Of a DNA stretch of 8,890 nucleotides, positions 1-6,895 are shown piece after piece; within the stretch, counting starts at the first letter, position 1; every line of letters begins with the position of its first letter. The DNA comes from Candidatus Igneacidithiobacillus taiwanensis (GTDB lineage: Bacteria > Pseudomonadota > Gammaproteobacteria > Acidithiobacillales > Acidithiobacillaceae), in contig DDOU01000122.1 in the NCBI GenBank assembly GCA_002341825.1, forward strand, positions 19,763 through 28,652, given 5' to 3'. Below the pieces are notes generated by a model, which was given only the letters and a program-made list of their open reading frames with translations, was not told the DNA's origin and searched no databases. Made by a program: the position numbers and the translations under genes.

Positions 1-780
1 TTTCTCATCGCCAAGATCGAACGCGCCCGCGCCTTGCGCCAGCTCGACAGCATTTTTCACGCGGCCGATGGCATCATGGTGGCGCGCGGCGACTTGGGGG
101 TGGAAGTGCCCATCACCGAAATCGCGGCGCTGCAAAAACGCCTCATCCGCAAGGCACGCGCCCTGGGGAAGCCGGTCATCACCGCCACCCAGATGCTCGA
201 ATCGATGGTGCACAACAGTCGTCCCACCCGCGCCGAAGTTACCGATGTGGCCAATGCCATCCTCGATGGCACCGATGCGGTCATGCTCTCGGAGGAATCG
301 GCCATGGGCGATTTCCCGGTGGAGGCCGTTCGCACCCTGGCGGAAATCGCCCGGGTGACCGAGGCCAGCCGCGAGGAACTCCACGCCCTCGAGCACGATT
401 TTCCGGAGGCGCCAACGGTGGAATCGGTAATTGCCCGCAATGTCTGGCAAAGCACACTGCAATTGCAGCCGCAGTGGGTCGTCACCCCCACCGAAACCGG
501 CGCCACTGCTGCACGCATCGCCCGCTACCGCCTGCACACCTGGATTCTTGCCTTTAGCCCGCATCTTGGCACTTGCCAGCGTCTCTGCCTGCACTACGGC
601 GTGTTTCCGGTGCAGCTGCCCAGCCCCGCAGACTCCTGGGCCGCCGCTGTGCGGCGCTGGTTTGTCGAGCATGGCCTCAGTGCCGGGCGGATCATCCTCA
701 CCCAAGGGCCAAGCAAAGGGCACCCGGGCGGCACCAATCGCTTGGAAATCCTCTGCCTCGACCACCCCACCGAACTCTAA
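1..780 (+). CDS. pyk: Pyruvate kinase, C-terminal part (5' end outside window)
   Basis: Pyruvate kinase transfers phosphate from phosphoenolpyruvate to ADP, giving pyruvate and ATP in the cytoplasm. The frame is open from base 1, so this is the last 259 residues of a protein usually about 470-490 long. Fragment residues 3-7 read IAKIE, where K5 matches the catalytic lysine and E7 a Mg2+ ligand. MVARGDLGVE follows, with D31 as the second metal ligand, then ITATQMLESM with catalytic T63 and the SRPTRAEVTDVANAILDGTD stretch. The spacing K5-D31-T63 equals K220-D246-T278 of E. coli PykF, recalled from memory. The C-terminal allosteric domain follows (TGATAARIARYR, then HPGGTNRLEIL) and ends at its usual place, without the extra C-terminal domain some bacterial enzymes carry. 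The barrel B domain and N-terminus are not visible, so the K+-dependence residue cannot be read. The stop is 11 bases before the enolase start, suggesting co-transcription. Confidence 0.97.
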   Translation, partial: FLIAKIERARALRQLDSIFHAADGIMVARGDLGVEVPITEIAALQKRLIRKARALGKPVITATQMLESMVHNSRPTRAEVTDVANAILDGTDAVMLSEESAMGDFPVEAVRTLAEIARVTEASREELHALEHDFPEAPTVESVIARNVWQSTLQLQPQWVVTPTETGATAARIARYRLHTWILAFSPHLGTCQRLCLHYGVFPVQLPSPADSWAAAVRRWFVEHGLSAGRIILTQGPSKGHPGGTNRLEILCLDHPTEL

Positions 781-786
781 AAGGAG
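781..786 (+). promoter_or_regulatory. Ribosome binding site of enolase
   Basis: AAGGAG begins directly after the pyruvate kinase stop codon and sits six bases before the ATG at 792. It fixes the enolase start there and rejects the longer upstream frame. Its position next to the preceding stop fits translation of both genes from one mRNA. Confidence 0.85.
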
Positions 787-791
787 CCATC

Positions 792-2087
792 ATGAACGCC
801 TACATCCAAGACATCATCGCCCGCGAAATCCTCGATTCTCGCGGCAATCCTACCGTCGAAGCAGAGGTACTGCTCAGCAGCGGCCAGCGCGCTCGTGCCG
901 CCGTGCCTTCCGGCGCCTCCACCGGCAGCAAGGAGGCCATAGAACTGCGCGACGGCGATCCCGCCCGCTTTGGCGGCAAAGGCGTGCGTAAGGTCATCGA
1001 GCACATCGAAGAGGTGCTAGCACCCGACCTGATCGATCTCGACGTGCGCGACCAAAAGGTGATCGACGACACCCTGATTGGCCTCGATGGCACCAACAAC
1101 AAGGGCCGCCTGGGGGCCAATGCCCTGCTTGCCGTCTCCATGGCCTGCGCCCGTGCCGCCGCCGATGCCGTCGATCTGCCCCTGTTTGCCTATCTGGGCG
1201 GACCCGGCGCCACGCGCCTGCCGGTGCCCTGCTTCAATGTCCTCAACGGCGGGGTACATGCCCACTGGCAAGGTGCCGATTTTCAGGAATGCATGCTGGT
1301 GCCCTATGGGGCCGACAGTTTCCGCGAGGCTCTGCGCTGGGGGGCGGAGATCTATCATGCCCTGCAGGCCGAACTCCTTGCCAAGCACCTACCCGTTGGC
1401 ATTGGCGATGAGGGTGGCTTTGCGCCTGCCGTTCTCTCCAATCATGAATCCTATGATCTTTTGCTGGCCGCCATCGGTCGCGCCGGCTTCACTCCCGGAA
1501 AGGACTGCGGCATCGCCATCGACGCTGCCGCCTCGGAATTTTTTCAGGACGGCAAATACCAACTGCGTACGGAAGATCGGGAACTCAGCAGTGCCGAGAT
1601 GATCGAGTACTATGCCGACATCGTGCGCAATTATCCGGTAGTCCTGCTCGAAGACGGCTTGGCCGAAGACGACTGGGAGAACTGGAAGCTACTCAACCAG
1701 CGGCTCGGCGCCGAGATTGAACTCGTGGGCGATGACATCTTTTGCACCAATCCGCAGATCATCCAGCGCGGCATCGACGACAACATTGCCAATGCCGTAC
1801 TGATCAAACTCAATCAGATCGGGACGGTGACCGAAACCCTTGCCGCCGCACGCCTGGCACAATTCCATCACTGGGGGGCCTTTGTTTCTCATCGCTCGGG
1901 AGAGACCACCGATGACTTCATCGCCGATCTCGCAGTCGCTCTCGATAGCGGACATATCAAGTCCGGTGCGCCGGCGCGGGGAGAGCGCGTCGCCAAGTAC
2001 AACCAACTGCTCCGCATCGAGGAGCAGATTGGTACCGCCGCGAGCTTTGCCGGCAAGCAGGCCTTCATTCGCCCCGTGCGTTTTTGA
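792..2087 (+). CDS. eno: Enolase (phosphopyruvate hydratase)
   Basis: Enolase interconverts 2-phosphoglycerate and phosphoenolpyruvate in the cytoplasm. The product is 431 residues, the normal family length. The start at 792 is supported by AAGGAG at 781-786 with six bases of spacing, and by the typical N-terminus leading into EILDSRGNPTVEAEV; a longer in-frame opening from 573 overlaps pyruvate kinase and is not used. Visible elements in order are PSGASTG (substrate loop), H156 in NGGVHA, E166, general acid E207 in GDEGGFAP, metal ligands D244, E287 and D314, catalytic K339 in LIKLNQIGT, H367-R-S in HRSGETTD, and K390. All catalytic residues therefore appear present. The loop after H156 is unusual: it reads HAHWQGADFQE, where most enolases have HAxNxxDxQE, so the conserved Asn is lost and the loop is one residue longer. 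This may be a divergent or second enolase. It lies between pyruvate kinase and a proton ATPase, probably in one transcription unit. Confidence 0.97.
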   Translation: MNAYIQDIIAREILDSRGNPTVEAEVLLSSGQRARAAVPSGASTGSKEAIELRDGDPARFGGKGVRKVIEHIEEVLAPDLIDLDVRDQKVIDDTLIGLDGTNNKGRLGANALLAVSMACARAAADAVDLPLFAYLGGPGATRLPVPCFNVLNGGVHAHWQGADFQECMLVPYGADSFREALRWGAEIYHALQAELLAKHLPVGIGDEGGFAPAVLSNHESYDLLLAAIGRAGFTPGKDCGIAIDAAASEFFQDGKYQLRTEDRELSSAEMIEYYADIVRNYPVVLLEDGLAEDDWENWKLLNQRLGAEIELVGDDIFCTNPQIIQRGIDDNIANAVLIKLNQIGTVTETLAAARLAQFHHWGAFVSHRSGETTDDFIADLAVALDSGHIKSGAPARGERVAKYNQLLRIEEQIGTAASFAGKQAFIRPVRF

Positions 2088-2130
2088 GGCAGATGCGGAT
2101 CGGGGCGACGGGCGATCGGGCCTACGAATA

Positions 2131-2134
2131 GGAG
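2131..2134 (+). promoter_or_regulatory. Ribosome binding site deciding the ATPase start
   Basis: GGAG at 2131-2134 (TAGGAG if extended to 2129) directly abuts an ATG at 2135, leaving no spacing, but lies six bases before a second in-frame ATG at 2141. The second ATG is therefore the better start. Confidence 0.7.
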
Positions 2135-2140
2135 ATGAAT

Positions 2141-4429
2141 ATGGGGCAAGCGGATTGCACCGGTCTCAGCCAAGAGGAAGCGAAGCGACGGCTGCAAGCA
2201 GTGGGGGCAAACGAAGTCCAGGAAGCCGCGCAAACCCCGTGGAAGACCTTTGCCCTCAAGTTCTGGGCCCCCGTGCCCTGGATGCTCGAGGCCACCTTTG
2301 TTCTCGAGGCGGCCCTGCAGAAATGGCCGGAAGCCGTCATCATCTTCCTCCTCTTACTCTTCAACGGCATCCTCGGCTTTACCCAGGAGCGCAAGGCACA
2401 AAATGCCCTGGCACTGCTGCGCGAACGCCTGCGCATCCAAGCCCGGGTTTGCCGCGACGGGACCTGGCGCAGCATTCCCGCAGCGGAACTCGTTCCGGGC
2501 GATCTCCTGCATGTGCGTATGGGCGATATTGTCCCGGCCGACATGCAAATTACCGAGGGCCAAGTGCAAGTCGACCAATCGGCCCTCACCGGCGAATCCT
2601 TGCCCGTGGATCTCGCCGCCGGCGCCACCTTGTACTCTGCGGCAATCGTTCGTCGCGGCGAGGCCACGGGTACGGTGACCGCAACGGGAAAAAACAGCTA
2701 CTTTGGTAAAACTGCCGAGCTGGTGCGCGGCGCTGGCGCAAAGAGCCATCTGGAAGAACTGGTATTGCGCATCGTGCGCTACCTGGTCGCGATGGACGTC
2801 ATCCTCGCCGTCGCCATTCTTACCTATGCCATGCTCGTCGGTCTTCCGCTGGCAACCATTCTTCCCTTTGTGCTCATTCTGTTGGTGGCATCGGTCCCTG
2901 TGGCGCTACCGGCCACCTTTACCCTTGCCACCGCCCTCGCCTCCCTGCGCCTAGCCCAGCGCGGCGTGCTGGTTACTCGCCTTGCTGCCATCGAAGAAGC
3001 CGCCGCCATGCGCGACCTGTGCAGCGACAAAACCGGCACGCTCACGCAAAACCGCCTCAGCCTCAGCCAGGTGCAAGCGTGGTCCAAGCATTCGTCCGAA
3101 GAATTGCTGCGCTACGCCGTGCTCGCCAGCGACAGCGCCACCCAAGACCCCATCGATTTGGCCATCATCGCCGCCGCCCAGGAACGAGGGCTAACGGCTT
3201 TGCCAAGGGATGGCTTTATTCCCTTCGATCCAGCAACCAAGCGCTCAGAGGGCACGACCAGCATAGCGGGCACGACCTACCGCGCGCTGAAAGGCAGCCC
3301 GCAGATCATCGGCCAACTCTGCAACGAACCGCAGTGGCAAAAGGCGACGGAAACCCTTGCCAAAACCGGCGCACGCGTTCTTGCGGTGGCCGCCGGACCA
3401 GACGGTAGCCCCGATTTTCTGGGCCTGCTGGCCCTGAGCGATCCGATCCGTCCCGATGCCAAGGACGTGGTTGGCCAGTTGCAGAATCTCGGGGTGCGGG
3501 TTCGGATGGTGACTGGCGATAGCCAAGCGACGGCAGAAACCGTTGCCGCAAGCCTCGGCATTGCCGGCCCCGTCTGCAATCACCACGACATGAGCGCAGA
3601 TTGTGGCGTCTATGCTGGCGTCTTTCCTGCCGACAAGTTCCACCTGGTTCAGGGGCTGCAGAAAAAAGGCAGCATCGTCGGTATGACCGGCGACGGGGTA
3701 AACGACGCACCTGCCCTGAAGCAGGCAGAGATGGGGGTTGCCGTCGAAAGCGCCACCGACGTCGCCAAGGCCGCCGCGAGCCTGGTCCTCACAACCCCCG
3801 GCCTGCAGGGGGTGCTCGATGCCGTCGTTACCGGTCGCCGCGTTTACCAGCGCATGCTCACCTACACTCTGAACAAAATTGTGAAGGTCTTTCAGGTTGC
3901 CCTCTTTTTGAGCTTGGGATTTTTATTTTTTCGTCAATTCGTCGTCACTCCATTGCTGGTGCTCCTGCTCCTTTTCGCCAACGATTTTGTGACCATGTCT
4001 TTGGCTGAGGACCATGTCTGCCCCTCACCAAAACCCGATCGCTGGGCAGTGCGCACCCTTGTGCTTTCCTCGCTCGCCATTGCCCTGGCTTGGCTGGTTT
4101 ACATCTTTGGCGTCTACCTCATCGGCCGGCAGCTTGGGCTTTCCACACATAGTCTGCAGAGCCTGGACTTTCTCGGCCTGGTCTTTTCTGGGCTGGCCAA
4201 TGTGTTTCTGGTGCGCGAACGCCAGCATCTTTGGTCCTCCCGCCCCGGCAGTTTCCTGCTCTATGCGAGCTTGGGCGATGTGGTAGTGGTGAGCACCCTC
4301 GCCATTTGCGGTTGGCTCATGGCGCCACTGCCCTGGTCTCTGGTGCTGATCCTCCTAGCCGCTACGGTGGCTTACACCCTCCTTCTCGACCAGATCAAGG
4401 TACCCCTGCTGCGGCAACTGCGCGCCTAG
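2141..4429 (+). CDS. P-type H+-transporting ATPase (P3A family), plasma membrane
   Basis: This inner-membrane pump would couple ATP hydrolysis to H+ export, helping hold cytoplasmic pH and membrane potential. From the ATG at 2141 it is 762 residues; an ATG at 2135 would add two. The order is P-type: a short N-terminal segment, M1-M2, actuator domain with TGES at 150-153, M3-M4 with PVALPATFT, DKTGT with phosphorylated D296, nucleotide-binding domain with KGSP at 384, GMTGDGVNDAP (GDGVNDAP at 517-524), then about six C-terminal membrane segments. FANDFVTMS in M6 carries D615, aligning with the essential proton-binding Asp684 of plant AHA2; this and the absence of a heavy-metal-binding domain favour H+ over metal or Ca2+ transport. 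The protein ends shortly after M10, so the plant/fungal C-terminal autoinhibitory domain is missing, as expected for prokaryotic members. The M5 position aligning with AHA2 Arg655 appears to be Gln585. The gene starts 53 bases after enolase and ends 39 before the MFS gene. Transport specificity is inferred. Confidence 0.94.
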   Translation: MGQADCTGLSQEEAKRRLQAVGANEVQEAAQTPWKTFALKFWAPVPWMLEATFVLEAALQKWPEAVIIFLLLLFNGILGFTQERKAQNALALLRERLRIQARVCRDGTWRSIPAAELVPGDLLHVRMGDIVPADMQITEGQVQVDQSALTGESLPVDLAAGATLYSAAIVRRGEATGTVTATGKNSYFGKTAELVRGAGAKSHLEELVLRIVRYLVAMDVILAVAILTYAMLVGLPLATILPFVLILLVASVPVALPATFTLATALASLRLAQRGVLVTRLAAIEEAAAMRDLCSDKTGTLTQNRLSLSQVQAWSKHSSEELLRYAVLASDSATQDPIDLAIIAAAQERGLTALPRDGFIPFDPATKRSEGTTSIAGTTYRALKGSPQIIGQLCNEPQWQKATETLAKTGARVLAVAAGPDGSPDFLGLLALSDPIRPDAKDVVGQLQNLGVRVRMVTGDSQATAETVAASLGIAGPVCNHHDMSADCGVYAGVFPADKFHLVQGLQKKGSIVGMTGDGVNDAPALKQAEMGVAVESATDVAKAAASLVLTTPGLQGVLDAVVTGRRVYQRMLTYTLNKIVKVFQVALFLSLGFLFFRQFVVTPLLVLLLLFANDFVTMSLAEDHVCPSPKPDRWAVRTLVLSSLAIALAWLVYIFGVYLIGRQLGLSTHSLQSLDFLGLVFSGLANVFLVRERQHLWSSRPGSFLLYASLGDVVVVSTLAICGWLMAPLPWSLVLILLAATVAYTLLLDQIKVPLLRQLRA

Positions 4430-4468
4430 CCTTTCCCTGTTACACTGGGGGCGAAGGACAGGGAGAGT

Positions 4469-5929
4469 ATGGGGAAAACAACAAATCCGCCGCAGGTACA
4501 TGCCCACCACCAAACTTGGGTAGAAGTTCTCGATCAGGCACCGCTTTCCGCGTTCCATTATCGCTTGTGGATCCTTGCTACCGCCGGCCCCCTGCTGAGC
4601 GGCGTGAGCATGATGTTGCTCGGTATCGTCCTGCCCCTGCTGCGCGCAGACTTTCGGCTGCATCCCTCCACCATGGGGCTGATTGCTGCCTGCCTGATGG
4701 GCGGAACGATCCTTGGCGCCTTGCTGAGCGGCCACCTAGCCGATCGTTTTGGTCGCCGTCCTCTCCTCTTGGCCAACGCAGCGGGCCTCGTCCTTGCTGG
4801 TTTTCTTCTCTCCCTGGTCGAGGGTAGTCTCGGTTTGGGAATTGGCGAATTGTTGCTGGGGATTGCCATTGGTGGCGATTTCCCCGTTGGTAGTAGTTTT
4901 ATTTCGGAGTTCATGCCCCAGAGCCATCGCGGCCGTATGCTGGCCGGAGCCATGGCCCTGCAACCCCTGGGGATGCTGGTGGCGGCAGGAATCGCGTTGG
5001 CTTTGCTCGGCTCGGGACAGCAGAGCTGGCGCTATCTGATGGCCGTGCAGGCCCTCTTCGGTATCCCTTACTTTTTGGGACGCTGGACCTTACCGGAGAG
5101 TATCCGTTGGCTCATTGCCCACGGCCGCAACCACGATGCCGCCCAGGTCCTCACCCGCATTGCGCCAGAGCAGCAGGAGCGGTGGCAGCGTATGGCCAAG
5201 GAGCTGGGAAGAACCATGCACCAAGCCAGCAAATTACGGAGCATCCCCCATAACCGCTGGCTCGTATTGCTGGCTCCCGAATACCGTCGACGCACCATCT
5301 TGGTCACCATACCCTGGTTTCTCATGGACATGGCCACCTATGGGATCGGACTTTTTACCCCGCTGCTTCTATCCGAGATTCTGCCACACACCACTTTTAC
5401 CGCGGCATGGCAGCGGGATTGGGTAGATACCCTCAACAGCCTGCGGGTAAATAGCTTTTTGCTCTTAGGTGCCCTGCTCGCCCTGTTTCTCATCCCGCGG
5501 CTCGGGCGCATTCGCATGCAGATTCTTGGGTTTTTGGGAATGGGACTGGGCTTGCTCCTGCTCTGGGCTAGTCTGTGGCTACACGGCGATGCGCTTCTGC
5601 TTCTGGCCGCCTTTGCCTTTTACAATCTGGCGATGACCGCCGGCCCCAATGCCACCACTTTCATCCTCCCTACCGAAATGTACCCTACGCAAGTGCGCGG
5701 CATCGGTTCGGGCTTTGCCGCCGCTTTTGCCAAGCTCGGCGCCACCCTTGCGGTTTTTTTGCTACCCATTCTGCAAGAACGGCTCGGCAGTGGCGCGGTG
5801 ATTGCCCTCATGGCCGTACTCAGCGCTGCAGCCGCCCTGCTCACCTTTGCCTTCCGCGTTGAGGGTCAAGGTCTGAGCCTAGAGCAACACCAAGGACCAC
5901 AGCCTCTGCGGGTGCGGAAAATTCAGTGA
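4469..5929 (+). CDS. MFS transporter, sugar/metabolite:H+ symporter type
   Basis: This is an inner-membrane major facilitator of 486 residues with about twelve hydrophobic segments. The N-terminal tail ends in LDQAPLSAFHYRLW, a form common in metabolite:H+ symporters of the MFS. The loop between helices 2 and 3 carries motif A (GHLADRFGRRP, 88-98). PESIRWL begins at P209 at the end of helix 6, and LPTEMYPTQVRG (around 400-411) is the matching C-terminal-half signature; both are typical of the sugar porter and related families, including NiaP-like and aromatic-acid carriers. These motifs do not identify the substrate. The central cytoplasmic loop (about 218-265) is charged and amphipathic. The start at 4469 has AAGGA at 4454-4458 (spacing 10) and GGAG at 4462-4465 (spacing 3). 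The gene follows the proton ATPase by 39 bases on the same strand, so a proton-coupled role fits but is not proven. It ends with TGA followed at once by TAA. Confidence 0.93.
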   Translation: MGKTTNPPQVHAHHQTWVEVLDQAPLSAFHYRLWILATAGPLLSGVSMMLLGIVLPLLRADFRLHPSTMGLIAACLMGGTILGALLSGHLADRFGRRPLLLANAAGLVLAGFLLSLVEGSLGLGIGELLLGIAIGGDFPVGSSFISEFMPQSHRGRMLAGAMALQPLGMLVAAGIALALLGSGQQSWRYLMAVQALFGIPYFLGRWTLPESIRWLIAHGRNHDAAQVLTRIAPEQQERWQRMAKELGRTMHQASKLRSIPHNRWLVLLAPEYRRRTILVTIPWFLMDMATYGIGLFTPLLLSEILPHTTFTAAWQRDWVDTLNSLRVNSFLLLGALLALFLIPRLGRIRMQILGFLGMGLGLLLLWASLWLHGDALLLLAAFAFYNLAMTAGPNATTFILPTEMYPTQVRGIGSGFAAAFAKLGATLAVFLLPILQERLGSGAVIALMAVLSAAAALLTFAFRVEGQGLSLEQHQGPQPLRVRKIQ

Positions 5930-6217
5930 TAACGATCTTCTATTGCCGGTTGCATTACCAATTTCAAATCATCAATCGTAAGGGATAAATCACAACGCTG
6001 CGCTAAAAATCAAGAATGGCGAAAAGACCAGCAGGTGCTCGAGGTCAAACCGATGATGCGATGGTTTCTGCGGCTAGAAATCCGCGTCGGCCACGAATCC
6101 ACTTAGCGCAAGGCAGCGTGATAGAGGTGAAATGGGTAGTAATACAGCGATAGTTGCCATTGGATGCGAGCAGTCTCAATAAGCGATCAAAATACAATAC
6201 GCATTATCGAAAGAAAT
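5930..6217. other. Intergenic region between convergent genes, no intact gene seen
   Basis: This stretch separates the + strand MFS gene from the - strand methyltransferase gene, so both should terminate here, but I see no strong hairpin followed by a T-run for either. It holds no start-to-stop reading frame with a ribosome binding site. One - strand frame is open in three short pieces interrupted by stops, ending at about 5930 and reading for example QWQLSLYYYPFHLYHAALR and later DLSLTIDDLKLVMQPAIEDR. These could be remnants of a decayed gene or chance. An imperfect inverted repeat lies inside (see 5999-6110). G+C content is lower than in the genes to the left. Confidence 0.6.
5999..6110. 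repeat. Imperfect inverted repeat in the convergent gap
   Basis: TGCGCTAA at 5999-6006 is the exact reverse complement of TTAGCGCA at 6103-6110. Just outside, ACGC on the left (5995-5998) is mirrored by GCGT on the right after a five-base insertion (AGGCA), giving a broken 12-base arm. The arms enclose 96 bases that contain no gene. No flanking target duplication is evident. It could be a small non-autonomous element remnant, a structured transcript end, or chance. Confidence 0.3.
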
Positions 6218-6793
6218 TTACAAAATGCCAGGGATCAACCGATATCTCGTGCGCTTGCAATATTCTGAATAGCCAGACAAGTTCGCCGTGAGGATGGACT
6301 CCTCTCGTTTGATCCGAACCCTATAAAAGAAGAATAAAGTCATCATGAGGATGACGCTTGCAAAGAGGCTTTCGGAAAGAAATCCAATCCCTAAAAAAGC
6401 GACGAGGCTTCCTGTATAGGACGGATGTCTGACATAGCGATAAGGACCATCATCGACCAGTTTTTGATTTTCTTCTACGCGTAGATCAAAAGAAAACGCT
6501 TTTCCAGCAGTCGTTATGGCCCAGAAACGTATTACATAACCCAAGACGAGAAGACCCACCCCAAGTGTGGTCCAAGGCATATCTGGCGTAATTCGAGAGG
6601 CTATGGTAGCCGAAAGAAGCTTTCCCAGAAATATGGCTAGGTCAACAGACAACCCCACTAGAAGAAACCCATATCGGTCCATACGCGCACGACTGCGTAT
6701 GGCGTTGGGATCAACGCTCTTGAAACGCCAGGCAATCCAACCCTCCGTAAGCATCATGATGGTACTCGCTGTGATCAATGGAGCGTAGTTCAT
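6218..6793 (-). CDS. Isoprenylcysteine carboxyl methyltransferase (ICMT) family membrane protein
   Basis: A 191-residue integral membrane protein of the ICMT/phospholipid methyltransferase-like superfamily, which uses S-adenosylmethionine. Hydrophobic segments lie at about 3-20, 42-65, 75-95 and 129-158. The family signature is clear: LVDDGPYRYVRHPSYTG (112-128), then KREE (162-165) and EYCKRTRYRLIPG (177-189), the conserved SAM-binding and catalytic half. In eukaryotes ICMT methylates prenylated C-terminal cysteines; bacteria generally lack such CaaX proteins, so the true substrate here (a lipid, quinone-like or other small molecule) is unknown. The ATG at 6793 is preceded on the - strand by AGAGGG about eight bases upstream, a plausible ribosome binding site. 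The gene is visibly richer in A+T than the left block (about 45% G+C over 6241-6480 by hand count), which may mean acquisition by transfer. It lies 102 bases downstream of the TonB-dependent receptor gene with a hairpin between them, so it is probably expressed independently. Confidence 0.88.
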   Translation of the reverse strand: MNYAPLITASTIMMLTEGWIAWRFKSVDPNAIRSRARMDRYGFLLVGLSVDLAIFLGKLLSATIASRITPDMPWTTLGVGLLVLGYVIRFWAITTAGKAFSFDLRVEENQKLVDDGPYRYVRHPSYTGSLVAFLGIGFLSESLFASVILMMTLFFFYRVRIKREESILTANLSGYSEYCKRTRYRLIPGIL

Positions 6794-6834
6794 CAGGAAT
6801 CCCTCTACTCAGATATTCATGGCAGCGGTCACTA

Positions 6835-6862
6835 TTTTTATTGCCACCCACGATGATAGCAA
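6835..6862 (-). promoter_or_regulatory. Possible weak promoter for the ICMT-family gene
   Basis: On the - strand TTGCTA (6862-6857) and TAAAAA (6840-6835) are 16 bases apart, each matching four of six positions of the sigma-70 -35 and -10 consensus. They lie 41-69 bases before the ATG at 6793 and just past the hairpin that follows the receptor gene. The match is modest and could be chance. Confidence 0.25.
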
Positions 6863-6883
6863 AGGGGGCTTTTACGCCCCCCC
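6861..6883 (-). terminator. Probable intrinsic terminator of the TonB-dependent receptor gene
   Basis: On the - strand, GGGGGC (6881-6876) and GCCCCC (6869-6864) form a six-base G+C-only stem around a six-base loop, followed by TTT (6863-6861). It begins 12 bases after the receptor stop codon. The stem is strong, but the T-run is short and interrupted afterwards, so termination may be incomplete. Confidence 0.6.
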
Positions 6884-6895
6884 AGATGTTTACCC

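Noticed and set aside
57..518. Long open frame on the - strand (153 codons)
   Set aside because: It is antisense to conserved pyruvate kinase motifs and has Arg/Ser/Ala-rich composition typical of shadow frames in high-G+C DNA.
573..791. N-terminal extension of enolase by 73 residues in the same frame
   Set aside because: It overlaps the pyruvate kinase coding end, has unstructured Arg/Pro/Ala-rich composition, and the ATG at 792 has a well-spaced AAGGAG and the conserved enolase N-terminus.
2098..2117. GATCG/CGATC hairpin between enolase and the ATPase as a terminator
   Set aside because: The stem is only five bases with a ten-base loop and no T-run follows, so it does not support transcription termination.
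4438..4446. Extended -10-like TGTTACACT upstream of the MFS gene
   Set aside because: There is no matching -35 element at the right distance, and it would start transcription only just ahead of the ribosome binding site; too weak to call a promoter.
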